Assembly: GCA_005765155.1 (NCBI GenBank)
Contig: VCCP01000001.1
Span: forward strand, 6,448,001 to 6,512,000
Source of the DNA: Zelopaecilomyces penicillatus
Taxonomy: Eukaryota > Ascomycota > Sordariomycetes > Hypocreales > Pseudodiploosporaceae
Direction of reading: 5' to 3'
DNA length: 64,000 nucleotides
The notes beneath the pieces were generated by a model. The model was not told the origin of the DNA. It ran no database searches and was given only the letters and a program-made list of their open reading frames with translations. Below, one piece after another: positions 1 to 12,600 of the stretch (positions are counted from its first letter, which is position 1; every line of letters starts with the position of its first letter). Both the position numbers and the translations under genes were made by a program.

Positions 1-1786
1 GACTGCCTTTTCGGAGATCGAAACCATATGAGCTGAGCCTGACTCGGAGACATGAGTCAATCGAGGTTTCTCTAGTAATGACGGTTGACTGTGGCTCCTA
101 TCCTTGTGATCTCTCATCAGATGCCGGGAGTTAGAAAACAGTCGCCGTTGCTCATAGAACGTAGAACGTGGTGTCAAAGTGTTCCAGGGAAGCCGTGTAT
201 CATGAGCCAGGCGACGTGACGCGATTGGAAAGCTGTCAACAAGTGATACAGAAACAGGATCTACCATTTGGCTACTTTTAGCAGATATTCTAAACAGTAA
301 CCAAGCAGGTAGAGTATAACCCCCAAGATCCCTCAAGCTTCTCTGAGTAGCCGGGAAGACCAGGTCGTGTGCGAGCATGACCCAAAAGCCTACGACACCG
401 TGACAACCGAGGGAGGGACATAGGTGTGACCTGTTACCCACCTATCAAGATCATCGGCCGATTTTTCATATGTTCGAGTGTTCCAAGACCCGCATGTTTC
501 GCCTTTTTTCTCTTGACTGCCATGCCAATAACGTCAAGTAACTCGGGTTCGGTAATGGCTGCTCCCAAAGGCCGACCTTCAAGAGTTGCTGCATCTCCTT
601 GTCTGCACTCCGCTACAGCCTGTTTCATAGCCTCAAACGCATTTTCATCGATGGGCTCCCCACCATTGGACTTTCGCATGATATCTCGTAGTGACACTTC
701 GGCATTCCCAAAAAGACACACTTTTAGGTTGCCGTCTCCTGTGATGCGAAGCCGATTACATGTGCCGCAGAAATTGTGTGTCATGCTAGTGATGAAGCCG
801 ATTCGTCCCTCGAAGCCCGGGATGCACCACGTTTTGCTTGTGTTATTTTTGTGATCCTGGACCTTTTGTAGGTTGGGATACTTGGTCCGAATTAGGTCCA
901 GCATTTCGGAATAGCTGAACATTTTGCCTTTACTCCACTTATTCCCATCGAACGGCATGTACTCAATGAAGCGCACCTCAATGTCTTTCTCCTGAGTCAT
1001 CTCGACAAATGGGATGACCTCTTGATCGTTCATTCCCCGCATAACGACGCAGTTGATTTTCAGCTTGATGCCACCACCTAGCTTGTTGAGTTCCAAGATA
1101 CGATCTATGCTCTTTTGAACGGCCTCAAACCCCTTTCTCCTAGTCATTATCTGGTACTGCCAGGGGTCAAGAGTGTCAAGACTAAGGTTGACACCGGTTA
1201 GTCCAGCTTCCACCATGCTGTTCAACTTTCTGTGCAGCGAGATTCCATTGGTCGTCAGACATAGTTCCTTGAGACCATGTTGCCGCAAAGCCCCAATCTG
1301 GTGCATCAGAGGCAAGATGTCGCGGCGGACGGTAGGTTCCCCACCAGTTAGGCGAATCTTGGTGACGCCTTGCGAGACGAACAGAGACGACAGCATGATG
1401 ATCTCGGGAGTAGTAAGAAGCTCCCTGCTTGGAGAGAGCGGGACGCCTTCTTCAGGCATACAGTACAAACATCGCAGATTGCATCTCTCCGTGATGGAGA
1501 TACGGAGATAGTCATGTTGTCGGTCAAAATTGTCTGTCAAGAACTCGGAGAAGGGTCTGGCGTCACGGATGCGCTCCCTCCGGATGGATAGTGATGAAGA
1601 AGTGGGCTCGAGTGTTTGATTTGTCACAGCGGCAGCTGGTCCTTGTTCATGAGCCAGTGCTGCGGATGAGGCCCTCCTCTGTCCATAAGCGGGAGGGAGA
1701 ATTGAGGACGTTGGATTCGTGCCGTGAATGAGACACGGACTGGCTCGGGGCAGCCTAGCAGCCACGCGATAGCCTGTGAGGTACAT
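1..1786 (-). CDS. cnxABC: cnxABC / MOCS1 fused molybdopterin precursor synthase (MoaA-MoaC), 3' partial
   Basis: Converts GTP to cyclic pyranopterin monophosphate, the first step of molybdenum cofactor synthesis. From the ATG at 1786 the first exon encodes 450 residues. A basic, Ser/Ala-rich N-terminus suggests mitochondrial import. The radical-SAM cluster motif is C102-x3-C106-x2-C109 (in ERCNLRCLYCMPEEG) and the second MoaA cluster is C340, C343 and C357. This exon runs into ILIGG then TAA at 434. Downstream on the same strand, in another frame, bases 63-1 encode RLTHVSESGSAHMVSISEKAV-like residues typical of the MoaC start, so an intron must join the two. Two donor/acceptor pairs keep the frame: intron 437-290 (donor GTAACA, acceptor TTTAG) or 441-390 (donor GTGGGT, acceptor CGTAG). 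I cannot choose between them. The open frame extends upstream to 1807 but without an ATG. The MoaC domain leaves the window at base 1. Family assignment is secure. Confidence 0.93.
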
Positions 1787-3009
1787 ATTCTGATTAAAGG
1801 AATTCAATCTATATAGATATGAATGCTGTCATGTGTATCGTGACCCAAGCTCGGTTTTTTTGAAGCTCGCTTCAGTCGTAGCTACGTTTGGTCGACTGCG
1901 GACTTATGCTAATGACATGGCGCGGCTGTTCCAATGTGGTGATTGATAATTTGAAACTTGTTAGAAGAGGCAACAGGTATATAATATTTTATGACATTCC
2001 TTCGTCATTCGAAGGGCGTAGACAGCCCTGATATGGAGATTGTTGTCGAAGATGCAGTTGTAAGCCCCAGGCATGTATCTAAGGATGTGCAGCGAACCAT
2101 CTTGAGGAGTTTCGGGATGAGTAAGCAGGGGCTCGGGGGTGGCGAAGACAATAGCGATAGCCGTAGTCATACATCATCCACTACAATATAGTAGCAACGG
2201 ATGTATCACAATTCAGTTAGCTGCTTGGCTGGTGATGGTTTGTGGCAACTTGGCCTGATCTGGCCCCAATAGCCGTACAATCGCATCCTTTCTGACAAAC
2301 AGGGCTAAAGTTTGCAAGTACAAAGTACAGTTGGTCAGATTACAGTCGTGTTTGGAACCTCAGGCGCTAGTCCCGATCAGGAGGACGTTGTCGTGAGTCC
2401 TGGACGGTTGGAACTTCCCAATGTCCGGCCTTGCGAAGTCACGAGAAACATCAACAGAGAAGCTTCTACGTAAGTTGATCCGTCCTCTCAACCTCTCACC
2501 AAACCCTCACGAGGTACAGTCAACCTACCTGCTTCTAAAACTCCGACCGGCCGATCGACAACTATTTCTCACGCCTTGCATGATTGTTATCTTCCATAGG
2601 CAGTGGTTCACAGAGGTCTCATTTGTGCAACAGGTTTTGGCGCTTGACCTTGTTCGAAAGCTTGACTGCTATATTATAGCCTAGGTTTGGCCTCGGTGAA
2701 GCCAGGAGACTCGCTACTGCGACTACCACTTTCTTCCTCTCTTTCTACATCACAGGCCACTGCTCGCTCGGTGTGAGTAGGCTATGACCATTGACTGCCG
2801 CATTCTTATCCTGAAACATTCTGGTCCCTGAGTATTGGCGAAATCAAGTCTCTGCGCATCGAAATTTGGTTGATCCTTGCAGTTAACAAGATTATGACGA
2901 TTTGAATAGAGCATATTCAACTTAATTAAGCCTGCAAGGTTCGGCTCGTTGCATTTCTGACCATTTGGCTCTGAATTTGATTATCAATACATGAGCTAGT
3001 ATTACCCAA
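1787..3009. promoter_or_regulatory. Divergent intergenic region between cnxABC and wdr8
   Basis: About 1.2 kb between the start codons of two divergently transcribed genes, so it must hold both promoters. Open frames in it are short, lack family features and mostly start at non-ATG codons. I see no repeat, RNA gene or convincing coding exon. Individual promoter elements cannot be assigned from sequence alone. Confidence 0.5.
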
Positions 3010-4718
3010 ATGCACTCCTCAGACATCCTTAAGTGTTCGTATGCGCGCTCTCCTTATACTTGATATCGTTGGCTAATCGCCCCTTGTCATCTGTACAGCA
3101 TCGGCACACTGCAAGCCAAGCCCCAATGGCCGATTCATTGCCACCCTAGACGGCTCAGCCGTCATCATTCGTTCAACTGAGACTCTGCAAGTCACCAATG
3201 TCGTGAAACTCACTGCCAGTCCAGGTCTCGGCTCTAGTTCCGCTTCGGCATCTTTGTCTTCTGTCGCAACATCTAGTCTGCATTGGGCATCATCATCATC
3301 GAAGTGTCTTGTGTTTGTGGCTAATAAAATCGAGGTATTTTCCATTGCAAAATGCGGCTCCGGCTCATCGTTCCGGGCCACAGTCTGTAATCCTACTTCT
3401 CCGGGTAATAAACCACCCCTTGTTCAGTTTGGTGCTTGGGATACAGAGGTTCTGTTCTGGCCATCTTCTGGATTGAAGCTTGTCATATTTGATTTGTCGA
3501 ATTCCAAGACTGTAGAGATTGGAAGCCCGAAGTTTTATCATTCAACATCGGCTTCGCGAGGCCTGTCTCTTCGTCCTGGATCAGGACACTTGGCACTTCT
3601 CACTCGCACTGGTGGAAAAGATTTTGTCAGTTTGCATCATCACATCACCCGACAGGTTGAACATTCTTGGAGCCCGGATACTGTTGATGCCCAGGGTCTC
3701 ATGTGGAGCCCAGATGGCAAATGGCTTGTAGTTTGGGAGTCACCAGCACAGGGCTATCGACTCTTTCTCTATGCCGCCGATGGCCAACTCTTCCGCAGTA
3801 TTGGCTCTTCAAGTATTACAAACAATCCAGACGCCGAACTGGATCCGGGAATTAAAACGTGCCAGTTCAGCCCTGATGCACAATTATGTGCTTTGGGCGA
3901 TCATGGCAGGGGTATCGCTGTTTTTCAAACAGAATCGTGGAGGGTCGCTCTGAAGCTGTTTCATCCGGCTACTTTAGTTCCAAGCAATACCCTTCAGGTA
4001 TTTGCAATTACGTGTCTCTTCTGGTGGAGGGCTGACAGCTAATTTATTGAGAAAGGTGTGGCAGGAACAATTGAGCGTGTCCGCCTCCGATAAACGCTCC
4101 ACCCGTTCTTTTATCCGGGCCACGCAGATCTTGTTGCCTCCTGGGCCATTCCCTGAAGGCAAAGCTTCGGTTGAGCCTAAGACTGGTTGCTCAGTAGCCG
4201 AATTCGACTCATCTTCCACTCTTCTGGCGACGAGGCTTGACGACTCACCAGGCACCATCTGGATTTGGGATATTGCAGCGGCTGAGCTACGAGCTGCTCT
4301 GGTATTCCACACTACTGCCAGCATCCAATGGCACCCAAAGATTCGTGAGCTACTTTTAATAACTTGCCAGGATGCCGGACAGCATGGTGTTATGTTTACA
4401 TGGGATCCGTTGTCCAACGGGCCAGTAACCATTGTTGCGGAGGACCATTTGCCCAATCCAACAACAGCGGGTAAGATAAGAACCACCTGGGTGAATCGTC
4501 AAGTAGAGTTTCCTATACTGTTAGTCTCCGACATGCAACACTGTGTTTTGCTATCGCCAATGAATAGTAGTGACGGAGTGAATCCTTGGCAGGCAGCTAA
4601 AGGTAGCGGGGAAGACGGCGGGTTTACAATTGATGAACCGTCTTCAGATCGGGACGCAACGCAGAACGCGGACGACACATCGTTGTTGGAGGATACCTTT
4701 TCTTTTAGAAATACCTAA
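3010..4718 (+). CDS. wdr8: WD-repeat protein of the WRAP73/Wdr8 family
   Basis: Three exons, 3010-3034, 3099-3997 and 4056-4718, give about 528 residues. The 25-nt first coding exon joins through a GTTCGT donor and ACAG acceptor to read MHSSDILKSSAHCKPSPNG, which matches the family pattern (E/D)xxKxSxxxCKFSPDG at the first blade and fixes the start. The second intron (GTATTT...GCTAAT...AAAG) joins HPATLVPSNTLQ to VWQEQL. WD-type segments such as LMWSPDGKWLVVWES, CQFSPDAQLCALGDHG and DSSSTLLATRLDD are spread over the protein. The C-terminal 60 residues are acidic and disordered. In fission yeast Wdr8 works with Msd1 and Pkl1 to anchor microtubule minus ends at the spindle pole body, and the animal protein is centrosomal. 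A similar role here is inferred. The GTTCGT donor is non-consensus, so the first exon is the least certain part. Confidence 0.85.
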
Positions 4719-6213
4719 ACCGGTAAAACACAGTAGCCAATCGAGTAACAAGTGCCTTTTCCAGGTCACTGTTGGTCGCTCAACAGCGTGGGGTTGGTGG
4801 CTAGCTAGCTTGTTCGACTGAGCCAGAAGCAAATGGTCTGCAACATGAAGCTCCCCCGATAGGTGGTTCCCACCCCACGATCCTGGTCCGCAGGTAATTC
4901 TAGTTACATCGTGGCTCTTCCTGCTCCATGAGTGGCTCTTTGGGAAGCGGATTGTTTCCTCTTCTCCCGGCGCTTGCCATGCCCCTTCGAAGGTCTCTAG
5001 TGCGCTTGAACGTCGGCGGCGCCAGAAACACTAACAGCAGGGTTAGTCCCAGCTTTGCTTTTACGTTGGCTGGTGGCAGGGCTGGCGGTTATTCGCACAG
5101 AATTAATAGTCAAAATTCCTCTGACCATTCTCGCGTTGGCCGAGTTGAATCGGCATTTATCTCCACTCACAGGGCATCAACATCACTTAATACGAGGGAA
5201 TTTTTGGTGCTTCCCATTTGTACATCTGTTCCGGATGCCGACGATCATCGGCGTATATTTCCCGGCATCATGGGTCCAACTCACTGATGTACAACCTTCG
5301 ATTTTTACCTGCATATGACCAGTCACGCCCGGACACGGGACAAGCCTAGCCTCATGCATCGCGCATAGCACAGGGCACCCTTGACGGAGCTGGACCCACG
5401 CCGCCAAGGTGGCAGCAACATGCCTTGATACCGGCTCCGGGGCATCTACTTACCATTGTTTGTCTGGCATCCTAAAGCTGTACCCTGTGGAAAGAAAAAC
5501 CCAACGTATCAATAAAGAAGGCTAAAGCCCCCCGCAAGGAAGTTGGCAGACTTTGAAGCCCTCGGCGCTGAACTACATATCCCCGAGCGCATTTCATCCG
5601 TGGTCCACCATCATGTTGCAGGGGCGTGGCGAGAATCTATACACCCTGATCTCCCCAGTGCTTTGGTCTGAGTCTGATGAACGTGGGGATTTGTAAGTCA
5701 TGACGAGGTCTAACAAAGGCAATGGTGAATCGACGCCTTTGGAGAGTACAAATATGCAAGCTGTTTCCGGGCTGCCTGGATGTACGTCTGGACTTAGGTC
5801 ACAATGCAGGCGAGTGTGTATACAAATGCACGACAAGAAATGAATAGTCTTGATCAGAGACGCCCCTGCCAGAAAAGTACAGCCAGTAGCTCTTCGCCTC
5901 CCTCTCCACCAGCCCGGGTCCGAAAGGGGCGTTCTATAGAGCCTTTCATTTATAGTGATATTCGTTTGTATGCTCTCTTGTATCTCGAATTTCGACAACG
6001 CGGTTCAATTCTTGTCTGTGTTACTGCTAGAGCCTCCAGCCCAGTGTGCTGAGATCACGTCAGCTTGGTACTAACGGCCGCTCATTGTGTGTCTATATAT
6101 AAAGGCATCAGGCCTCCCGTCCTACGTCACCGCTATACCATTTTGTTTTCTGGAATCTCTAAATACGTATAAAGCGGCTGAGCACTGGAAGTCGCGCAGG
6201 CTTCGGTCGAACT
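4719..6213 (+). other. Intergenic region; no convincing gene
   Basis: About 1.5 kb holding the 3' flank of wdr8 and the promoter of the two-RRM gene. The longest open frames (for example 4928-5287 on + and 5594-5998 on -) have no recognisable domain or splice continuation. I see no repeat or RNA gene. Confidence 0.5.
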
Positions 6214-7729
6214 ATGTCGTCGAAGACAGGATCCTCGGAGAACACCATCCAGGCAGATGTCGCGCCTGGGGATAAGACGGGCATCTACTATATTACAATT
6301 TGCAATGTTAGTTGTCCTGGGAAACGATCAGCGGGATTCATACTTGTTGTCTAATATAGTATATATCAGTTGCCCTTTGGCACCTCATGGCAGGAGCTCA
6401 AAGATTGGCTTCGTCAGATCTGTGTTGTCGATCACATCGAACTGTTTCAGACTAGTACATCAGGATGGGTTCGTCTGAAAGGCAATGATAATTTTGAAAG
6501 AGCATGGAGTAAGTCTGAACTACTATTGCCAGCTGTTGATTGTAAAGTGTTCTATCATCAGGGCTAACAAGATTGTAGAGCAGATCAACACCGTCGAATT
6601 CAAAGGAAGATCTATCATAGGATCTGACAAGAATAGGACAGAGTCGATTAAAATCAAGGAGCTAGTAGAATCACCTTCACAATCTAAAAGTGAACGATCT
6701 TCGCCAGCACCATTTTTTAGAGTCTCGTCACATACACAGTTGCACTCGACTCAATACGCCGCACCTTCATATGGTCAGGTACGAGTGCTTTTGATCTTTC
6801 AACCCTGTTTTCTATTACTTGTGAAAACCAACTTTTAACATTGCCTATTCGCAACCCAACAGCAAGTGTATGTGCACGGTTACCCACAGAGCAGCACGAT
6901 GGTGGGTTATTCGGTGGATCCCAGAGCCATGGCGACCCCAGCCTACAATAATGCACCAGCAATCAGTCATCACCATACTCCAGTTGATGCGTACGCAATG
7001 GCAACGACGAGCCATTGGGCATCTTATGCTGGAGGACCGACTCACGGGCTTGGGTTATCAGAGCAGTGCTCCAATCTCGGAACAACAGGCCATTTTCCAC
7101 ACGATGGAGTCCAGTTCACGGTCCCCTACTGTACCCATCCCGATTTATTGTCCTACGGTAACCCCTACAACAATGTCATAGACTCGGTTGCTTCAAATAG
7201 CTATGTTTCAACGGAACCACGCAGGATCTTTCTCACTTCGCTTCCATCCAGGGCGTCTCGTGAAGAAAAAATAGCTTGGATACGACACAAGGCAGGTCCG
7301 TTTGCCAACGACATAGTTCACATCGATGTGCCCTCGCAGGATGGCAAGAGCCGAGGGAAAAGCCACGTATTTGTTCTTTTCAAGAATATTGGGTCAGCTC
7401 ATGGCGCTGTGGCATTACTGGATCAGGCTGCGTTTCAAACCCGCAGAGTGTCTGCTCGCTTTACAACCGAAGGCATTACATTGGATGAACAGAATCGCAA
7501 CACACCGCTTGCCGCTAGTCACGCTCATAAACAGATGAAGGAGGTGCGTGAAAACGGTGCCAAAGGCCATCGCTCGAAACCCCACGACTCTGATCAGGCA
7601 TCCCCCAAGGGAAAGAGCAAATCTGGTGACAAGAAAGAAAACAACAGGCTCTCCGAAAAGCAGGAGACCGAAATATGGCCAGTCATTGCAGACGGATCCT
7701 CCCGCAGACGATCTGATAAACGAAAGTAA
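6214..7729 (+). CDS. Two-RRM RNA-binding protein, fungal hypothetical
   Basis: Four exons, 6214-6306, 6370-6508, 6579-6778 and 6863-7729, give about 432 residues. All introns are GT-AG; the second has a GCTAAC branch site just before its TAG acceptor. The first RRM starts near residue 25 with GIYYITICNLPFGTSWQELK and continues through GWVRLKGNDNFERAWKQINT to EFKGRSIIG across three exons. The middle is low-complexity, rich in Tyr, His, Pro and Gly. A second RRM-like fold starts at RRIFLTSLPSRASREEK, with SHVFVLFKNIGSAHGAVALL as its RNP1-like strand. The C-terminus is Lys/Ser/Glu-rich and basic. A role in mRNA metabolism is likely from the domains, but no specific orthologue or target is claimed. 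The first RRM lacks a strong aromatic RNP1, so RNA contact there may be weak. Confidence 0.8.
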
Positions 7730-9691
7730 AAGGGGGGCGTGTCATGTAGCCCGAGGAAGGTATACAAAGTGGCTAACAGTGTTCACTTTCGCTCTCTCTC
7801 TCTCTCTATCTATCTAACGGAAACAGTCCATCAAGCGGCACACCTGAGAAGCAAGTGTTTGGGAAGAATATCTGAAGCAAGGCGTATGGATGGCCCTAGC
7901 GATTAATTTGGAATCTCACAACTGGGAACGCCGGCAAGATTGCAAGCATCTCATTCTGTTGGTACTGTGACCATACATACTTTCTTTTGAATTTATTTTC
8001 TTTTTCCAGAAGGAGAATGAGGTGCCCAGTAGAGAAACCACAACTGAAAACAATACGTGGGGAATGTGTCTTGAACATCCCTGTCAATGCTGTGGGAACG
8101 CCGAACGGCGAGCGCAACCATTAGCCCGGAGGGAAACGTGGGCTGATGGCCCCCATTTCCCGGTACAAAATAGGAAAACATTGCAGCCCGCGATGATAAT
8201 ACTGTTACTAATCCATCGTTCGGTTGATAACAACAGGGCAAGGGTTCAGCAAACCCCAAATGAATGCAACTGATAATAGCAATGCTTCATATTGATGCAG
8301 GTTGTGTCTCGAATGCTGATTTGCTGGAAACCCGGCTACCCGGACTGGCAAAGCGACTCGGGCGGCACAGCATGCTGCAAAATGCAAGTCTAGCAAACAC
8401 ACTTGCAGTAGAGAATCTTGATTCTTTAATTAGGAAGCGGTTGTGACATGCGCGGTGTGCTACGGCGGACCGGAGGATGATGAGAAGAAGCAGCAATGTT
8501 TCACAGAGTTGCATCCAACAGCGCCACACTTTGTTGGCTCCGCATTCCGGGCTGGAAGTGTTGGCTTAAACAACGTCACAATTCATATTGGTGTCTAAGA
8601 TGCTTGTTGAAAAAAAAAAAAGGAAGAAGAAAGAAGCATCAAATGCGCCAATACTCCGACAAGAAGGAATCAGTTGCAACATTTCCCCAAAAATGAGACG
8701 GCGGCGTGGGCTGGATAAAGATATCTTTCTTGCGCTCTCCTACGAGGATCTGTGCAAGCGAGGCAAACAGGCTCAAATAAAAAAAGCAGGAGGTGGTGCG
8801 TAAAACGCGGCAAACGATGGCCTCACAACCAGCACACCAATGCACACGGGACTCGAGACCTTGTCACTGGCATAAAAAACACTACCTCTCAATGTCAAAA
8901 TGTTTTCAACCGGTGTGATGCATATGCTCCCTTCGTGTGTCTTACCAGGACAAGCATCTGTGTCCAGTTCCAACGGATTCAAGCCAAGTCGCCTGGCAGG
9001 TTTTAGACTGTCAGCATGTCTCGCCTGCATCTGATCTCTCCACCAAACATGATCTAAAGAGGAAGCCTGCAGCAGGTTGGTAATGATACGAGAAAGGGTG
9101 CATTGGAACTGAAAAATGAACTATATAGTCATGGTTCGTTCCTTAATGCGGCCACGGACATATTCGACTTTGACACGTCTCCACACATACCACCGCCATC
9201 CACGTACTCACTCATCACCTTTCAATCCTACATCATGGGATTTCTGACAAGAAGCCTACTTCGACCATTAAGCCTGGGCCGAACAACCGCTCCCTTGGCC
9301 CTCTTCCACTTTCAGGGCCCTTGGGGGTTTGGCACGCCTCAAAAGTTCTAGTGACGCAGATTATGCTAGTAGCTTGCCCAGTAGTGTCTCATTTTCACCG
9401 CTTGAATGGGAGCTTGTACCGTGCGCAGAGCATGAACATGGATAGCAAGTACAGTACCATGCGAAGAGCTGTATTATTCAACCACGGAAAATGAGGTGCC
9501 GGCATGGTATGCCTTGGCAGGCGATGCAGTTTTCAACTCAATGCGCAGCCCCCAAGGCAGGAACACAACCCACCAGTAGGAGCATGCATGTGAGGAGACG
9601 CAGAGCTGCTGCGTCTTATCCTAGCGGTGTTTTTCAGATACCACCACAATTACATGTTGATAGGCCTGGTTAGCTGCAGGGCGTTTTCCGC
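7730..9691. other. Intergenic region between two convergent genes
   Basis: About 2 kb between the 3' ends of the two-RRM gene and LAA1. It has a CT microsatellite just after the RRM stop (7792-7816) and an A-rich tract near 8611. One short frame, 9235-9351, begins ATG after a TATATAG-like box (about 9121) and a pyrimidine-rich leader, and would encode 38 residues (MGFLTRSLLRPLSLG...). It has no recognised family, so I do not call it a gene. Confidence 0.45.
7792..7816. repeat. CT/CTAT microsatellite
   Basis: An uninterrupted CT dinucleotide run passing into CTAT units, about 60 bases after the stop codon of the two-RRM gene. It probably lies in the 3' UTR or just beyond. Confidence 0.85.
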
Positions 9692-12600
9692 CTAACTACC
9701 AAAATTCATCTTCAGAGTGATAGTTGGCTGCCCACTTCCATCAGCCGTTGTCTTGTCAGAAACATTGGCCGCATCCTGCCCTGAGCGAATCACTTCTTCG
9801 AGGAAGGCTCTTTGACCACCGCTCAAACCTCCAACAACCGCCCGGAATACCCCTTGGTCGATAGCCGCAACCTCTAGCAGCCGAATACTAGTTTCTTTAT
9901 AGGCTTCAGTGCCCTCCCCCGTGGCATGTGCCATGAGGACTGGGGTCACCATAGACATCGCCGCCAACATCCGCGAGGGTTCAACGGAAGCAACATAAAG
10001 GCACAGGGTGTGGATTACAAGCCATCTTGCTCTTTCAGGATCCTCCGACTCCACGTCAGTTACAAAGGCTACCAGCCGCGGAAACAGGTACCGGGCAATA
10101 CTGAGATCTGCAGCTGTACGTGATCCCTGAAGCATCAGTGATTTCACACAGTTTGCAGCAATCTTCGCAGTCTGTATAAGCCCCAAAGGTCGAACAGTCG
10201 GTCAGTCGGTCAGTCTAGCCAATGGAAACCAGGGTTGTTTTACATACCATTCGATCTTGAAGACAGTCCAGCACCTCATCCAGATAGCGAGCGACCAAAG
10301 GTTCTGTAGCTGGGAGTTGATTGTTCCCACTCGTGAAGAGAATTGTAGCAGCTAGAAGGCAATTTTTGACGCATGTAAGTGAGGTTGCAGCCTCTCGTTT
10401 CTGCGCATTGAGGTAGATCGATAAGAAACGACGCAAGCAGCCTTGCAATTGAATATCTGTGGCCGATACCCCTTCCACAGGGTCTTTCCGTGACCGTGAC
10501 ATGCTTCTGCAGAACCGCTTCAAAATTGCTAGTGACTGCGGTACAATGACCTCTTGACACCCTGGCGTTGCCAAGATGGTTGCAAATATATGGATGATAC
10601 ATGCATGCAGATCTGTTTTGATGATGGAGGGAAACACCTCGGCGGCATCGACCAAGGCGTTTAGCGATGTGTTGATAAGAAGAATGGCCTCACCATTAAT
10701 TTGGTGCCTGGCTGGTTGATTGCCTTCGGACAGGTTTGGCAGAAGACCAGACAGCACAAGCACAATGATTCGGGTGAGCTCAAACAATTGGTCAATATCT
10801 TCAGAGAGATCGCCCTCATCGGAGGATTGCCTTCTTGCTGACGGATGCGTAACGCACATGTCCCTAGCAATGCTCACTATTACTGCTTGTACATCCAGAC
10901 CCTCGGTCAGCACAAGTCGATCAAGCAAGTCCATTGTCTCCGTGAAAACATCGGGTCTGTAGATTGCATGGCCAGAGACACTAGGATGCAATATTTTCTT
11001 GAGAGCTTGTAGAATGGCCAACGTTTGCTCCTGCGTCGCAAGAGTATCGCCTTGACCAGGACGAATGGCGAGGGCCTCGAAAGCGAGTCCAAAAAGAACG
11101 AAAAAGAAGGCTACAGGTTCATCGCGGTAGTTAATACCCGGGGTTTTGCTATGTCCGTTGGTTGCAGCAGAGGTAGATTCTTTCCCATCAAGGGCGTCAA
11201 ATACAAATTCACTATCCTGTTCGATGAGGCTTGCTATGGCGTCAACTAGCTGCAGCCAGGAGTCCTGATAAAATCTAAGGAGTGTCTCGCGATTTAGAGC
11301 AGCATATATAGTATCAAGACTGCCAGAAAGCGATGGTGGTCCAAGGGTCATTGAAATATCTGGTTCAAATCGAAGTCTCGCAAACTCTCGCAGAGACTCC
11401 AACCAAAGGGGAGTAAGCTTGCCAATGTGGGGTTTGAGCACCTCCAGCAAATGTTTCTGTTCTGTGCTAGCAACTTGAAGTTCGGCCCAGGCAGAAAATA
11501 CGGAAATCTTGACCATTACCTGAGCGTTGGAACTCAGGGCTTTCAAGTCTCCGATTCCAGCATTCTCTGTATCGCTGGAGAAATTTTCAAGCGCGCTCAC
11601 CAAAGTCTTTAGGATGCGCCCCATTCGGTCAACATCAGTAACAATACCGATAGCAATAAAACTGGCACACACGTTAACAGCCTCTGAAGCCAGTTCTGGC
11701 GACGAATCAGCTGCAAAAGCTGGTGTGAGAGCGGAGCTTATTTGAGCCTGATACTGTTCCAGCAACATAGCCTCCTCGAAGTCCGGATCAGGCGTCTTCC
11801 CAAACATCTTAAGAACCGCACCAATGATCTTGAGACCCCATATCCGGAGTTCAAGGACGCTAGAAGTGGAGGCAGAGAACGCCATGCGCACAACATCAGC
11901 GATCTTGTTTTGTAGTGCAACATATGCACTGGTTTCTCCATTTGCTGCCAGCTCCTTGGACACAATGGAAAACACGTCGTAAATGCAGCTGATGGCGAAC
12001 GTGGTGACCTGCCATCGTAAAGGTTCAGCTTCCGATGGTGTTGCAGCGTCTTTGTCATCCTTAGTTGAAGTTGCTGCAGCAGCAAATCCTGCCACCTCCT
12101 CATCCTGCAGATCAGGAAGACCACTGCCTGCTGCTTTGGATGCTTCTTCCTGATCTTTGGATTTCGCTCTTGTCATTTTGAGTACCGTCTGGAACCTTTG
12201 AAGCCATACATTGGTTTCACTTAGGCATGTCTGATGCATCCAGTTTCGAACTATGTTGCGGATACCATCATGTGACGGCACGGTGTCAAGGACAAGCCAG
12301 AGCAGCTCTTCAAAGTCATCGTCCGCCTCGCGCAGTACGTCTCGTGGATCTCGCTTCATTATGTTGTATAGACCATCCACAGCAACATCCCGAAGCGTCG
12401 CATTTTCAGATGCCAGATATTTTTGCAATAATTTCACATAGCTCCCGAAATGCATCTGCCCAGGGGCATAGAGAGATAAGTGCTCTAGGCATCCCAATGC
12501 AGCAATCTCAACGGGTATATCTTCTTCCTCTTGGAACTGGTCAACCAAAGTGAATATGAGCTCTCGTGATTTGTTAGCATCTTGCAGATCAGGGCCCAAA

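Noticed and set aside
4928..5318. Open frames of 87-119 codons after wdr8
   Set aside because: Overlapping frames with no domain, no leader and no splice consistency.
9235..9351. Small ORF of 38 codons after a TATA-like box and pyrimidine-rich leader
   Set aside because: Context is suggestive but the peptide matches nothing I know and no second exon is evident.
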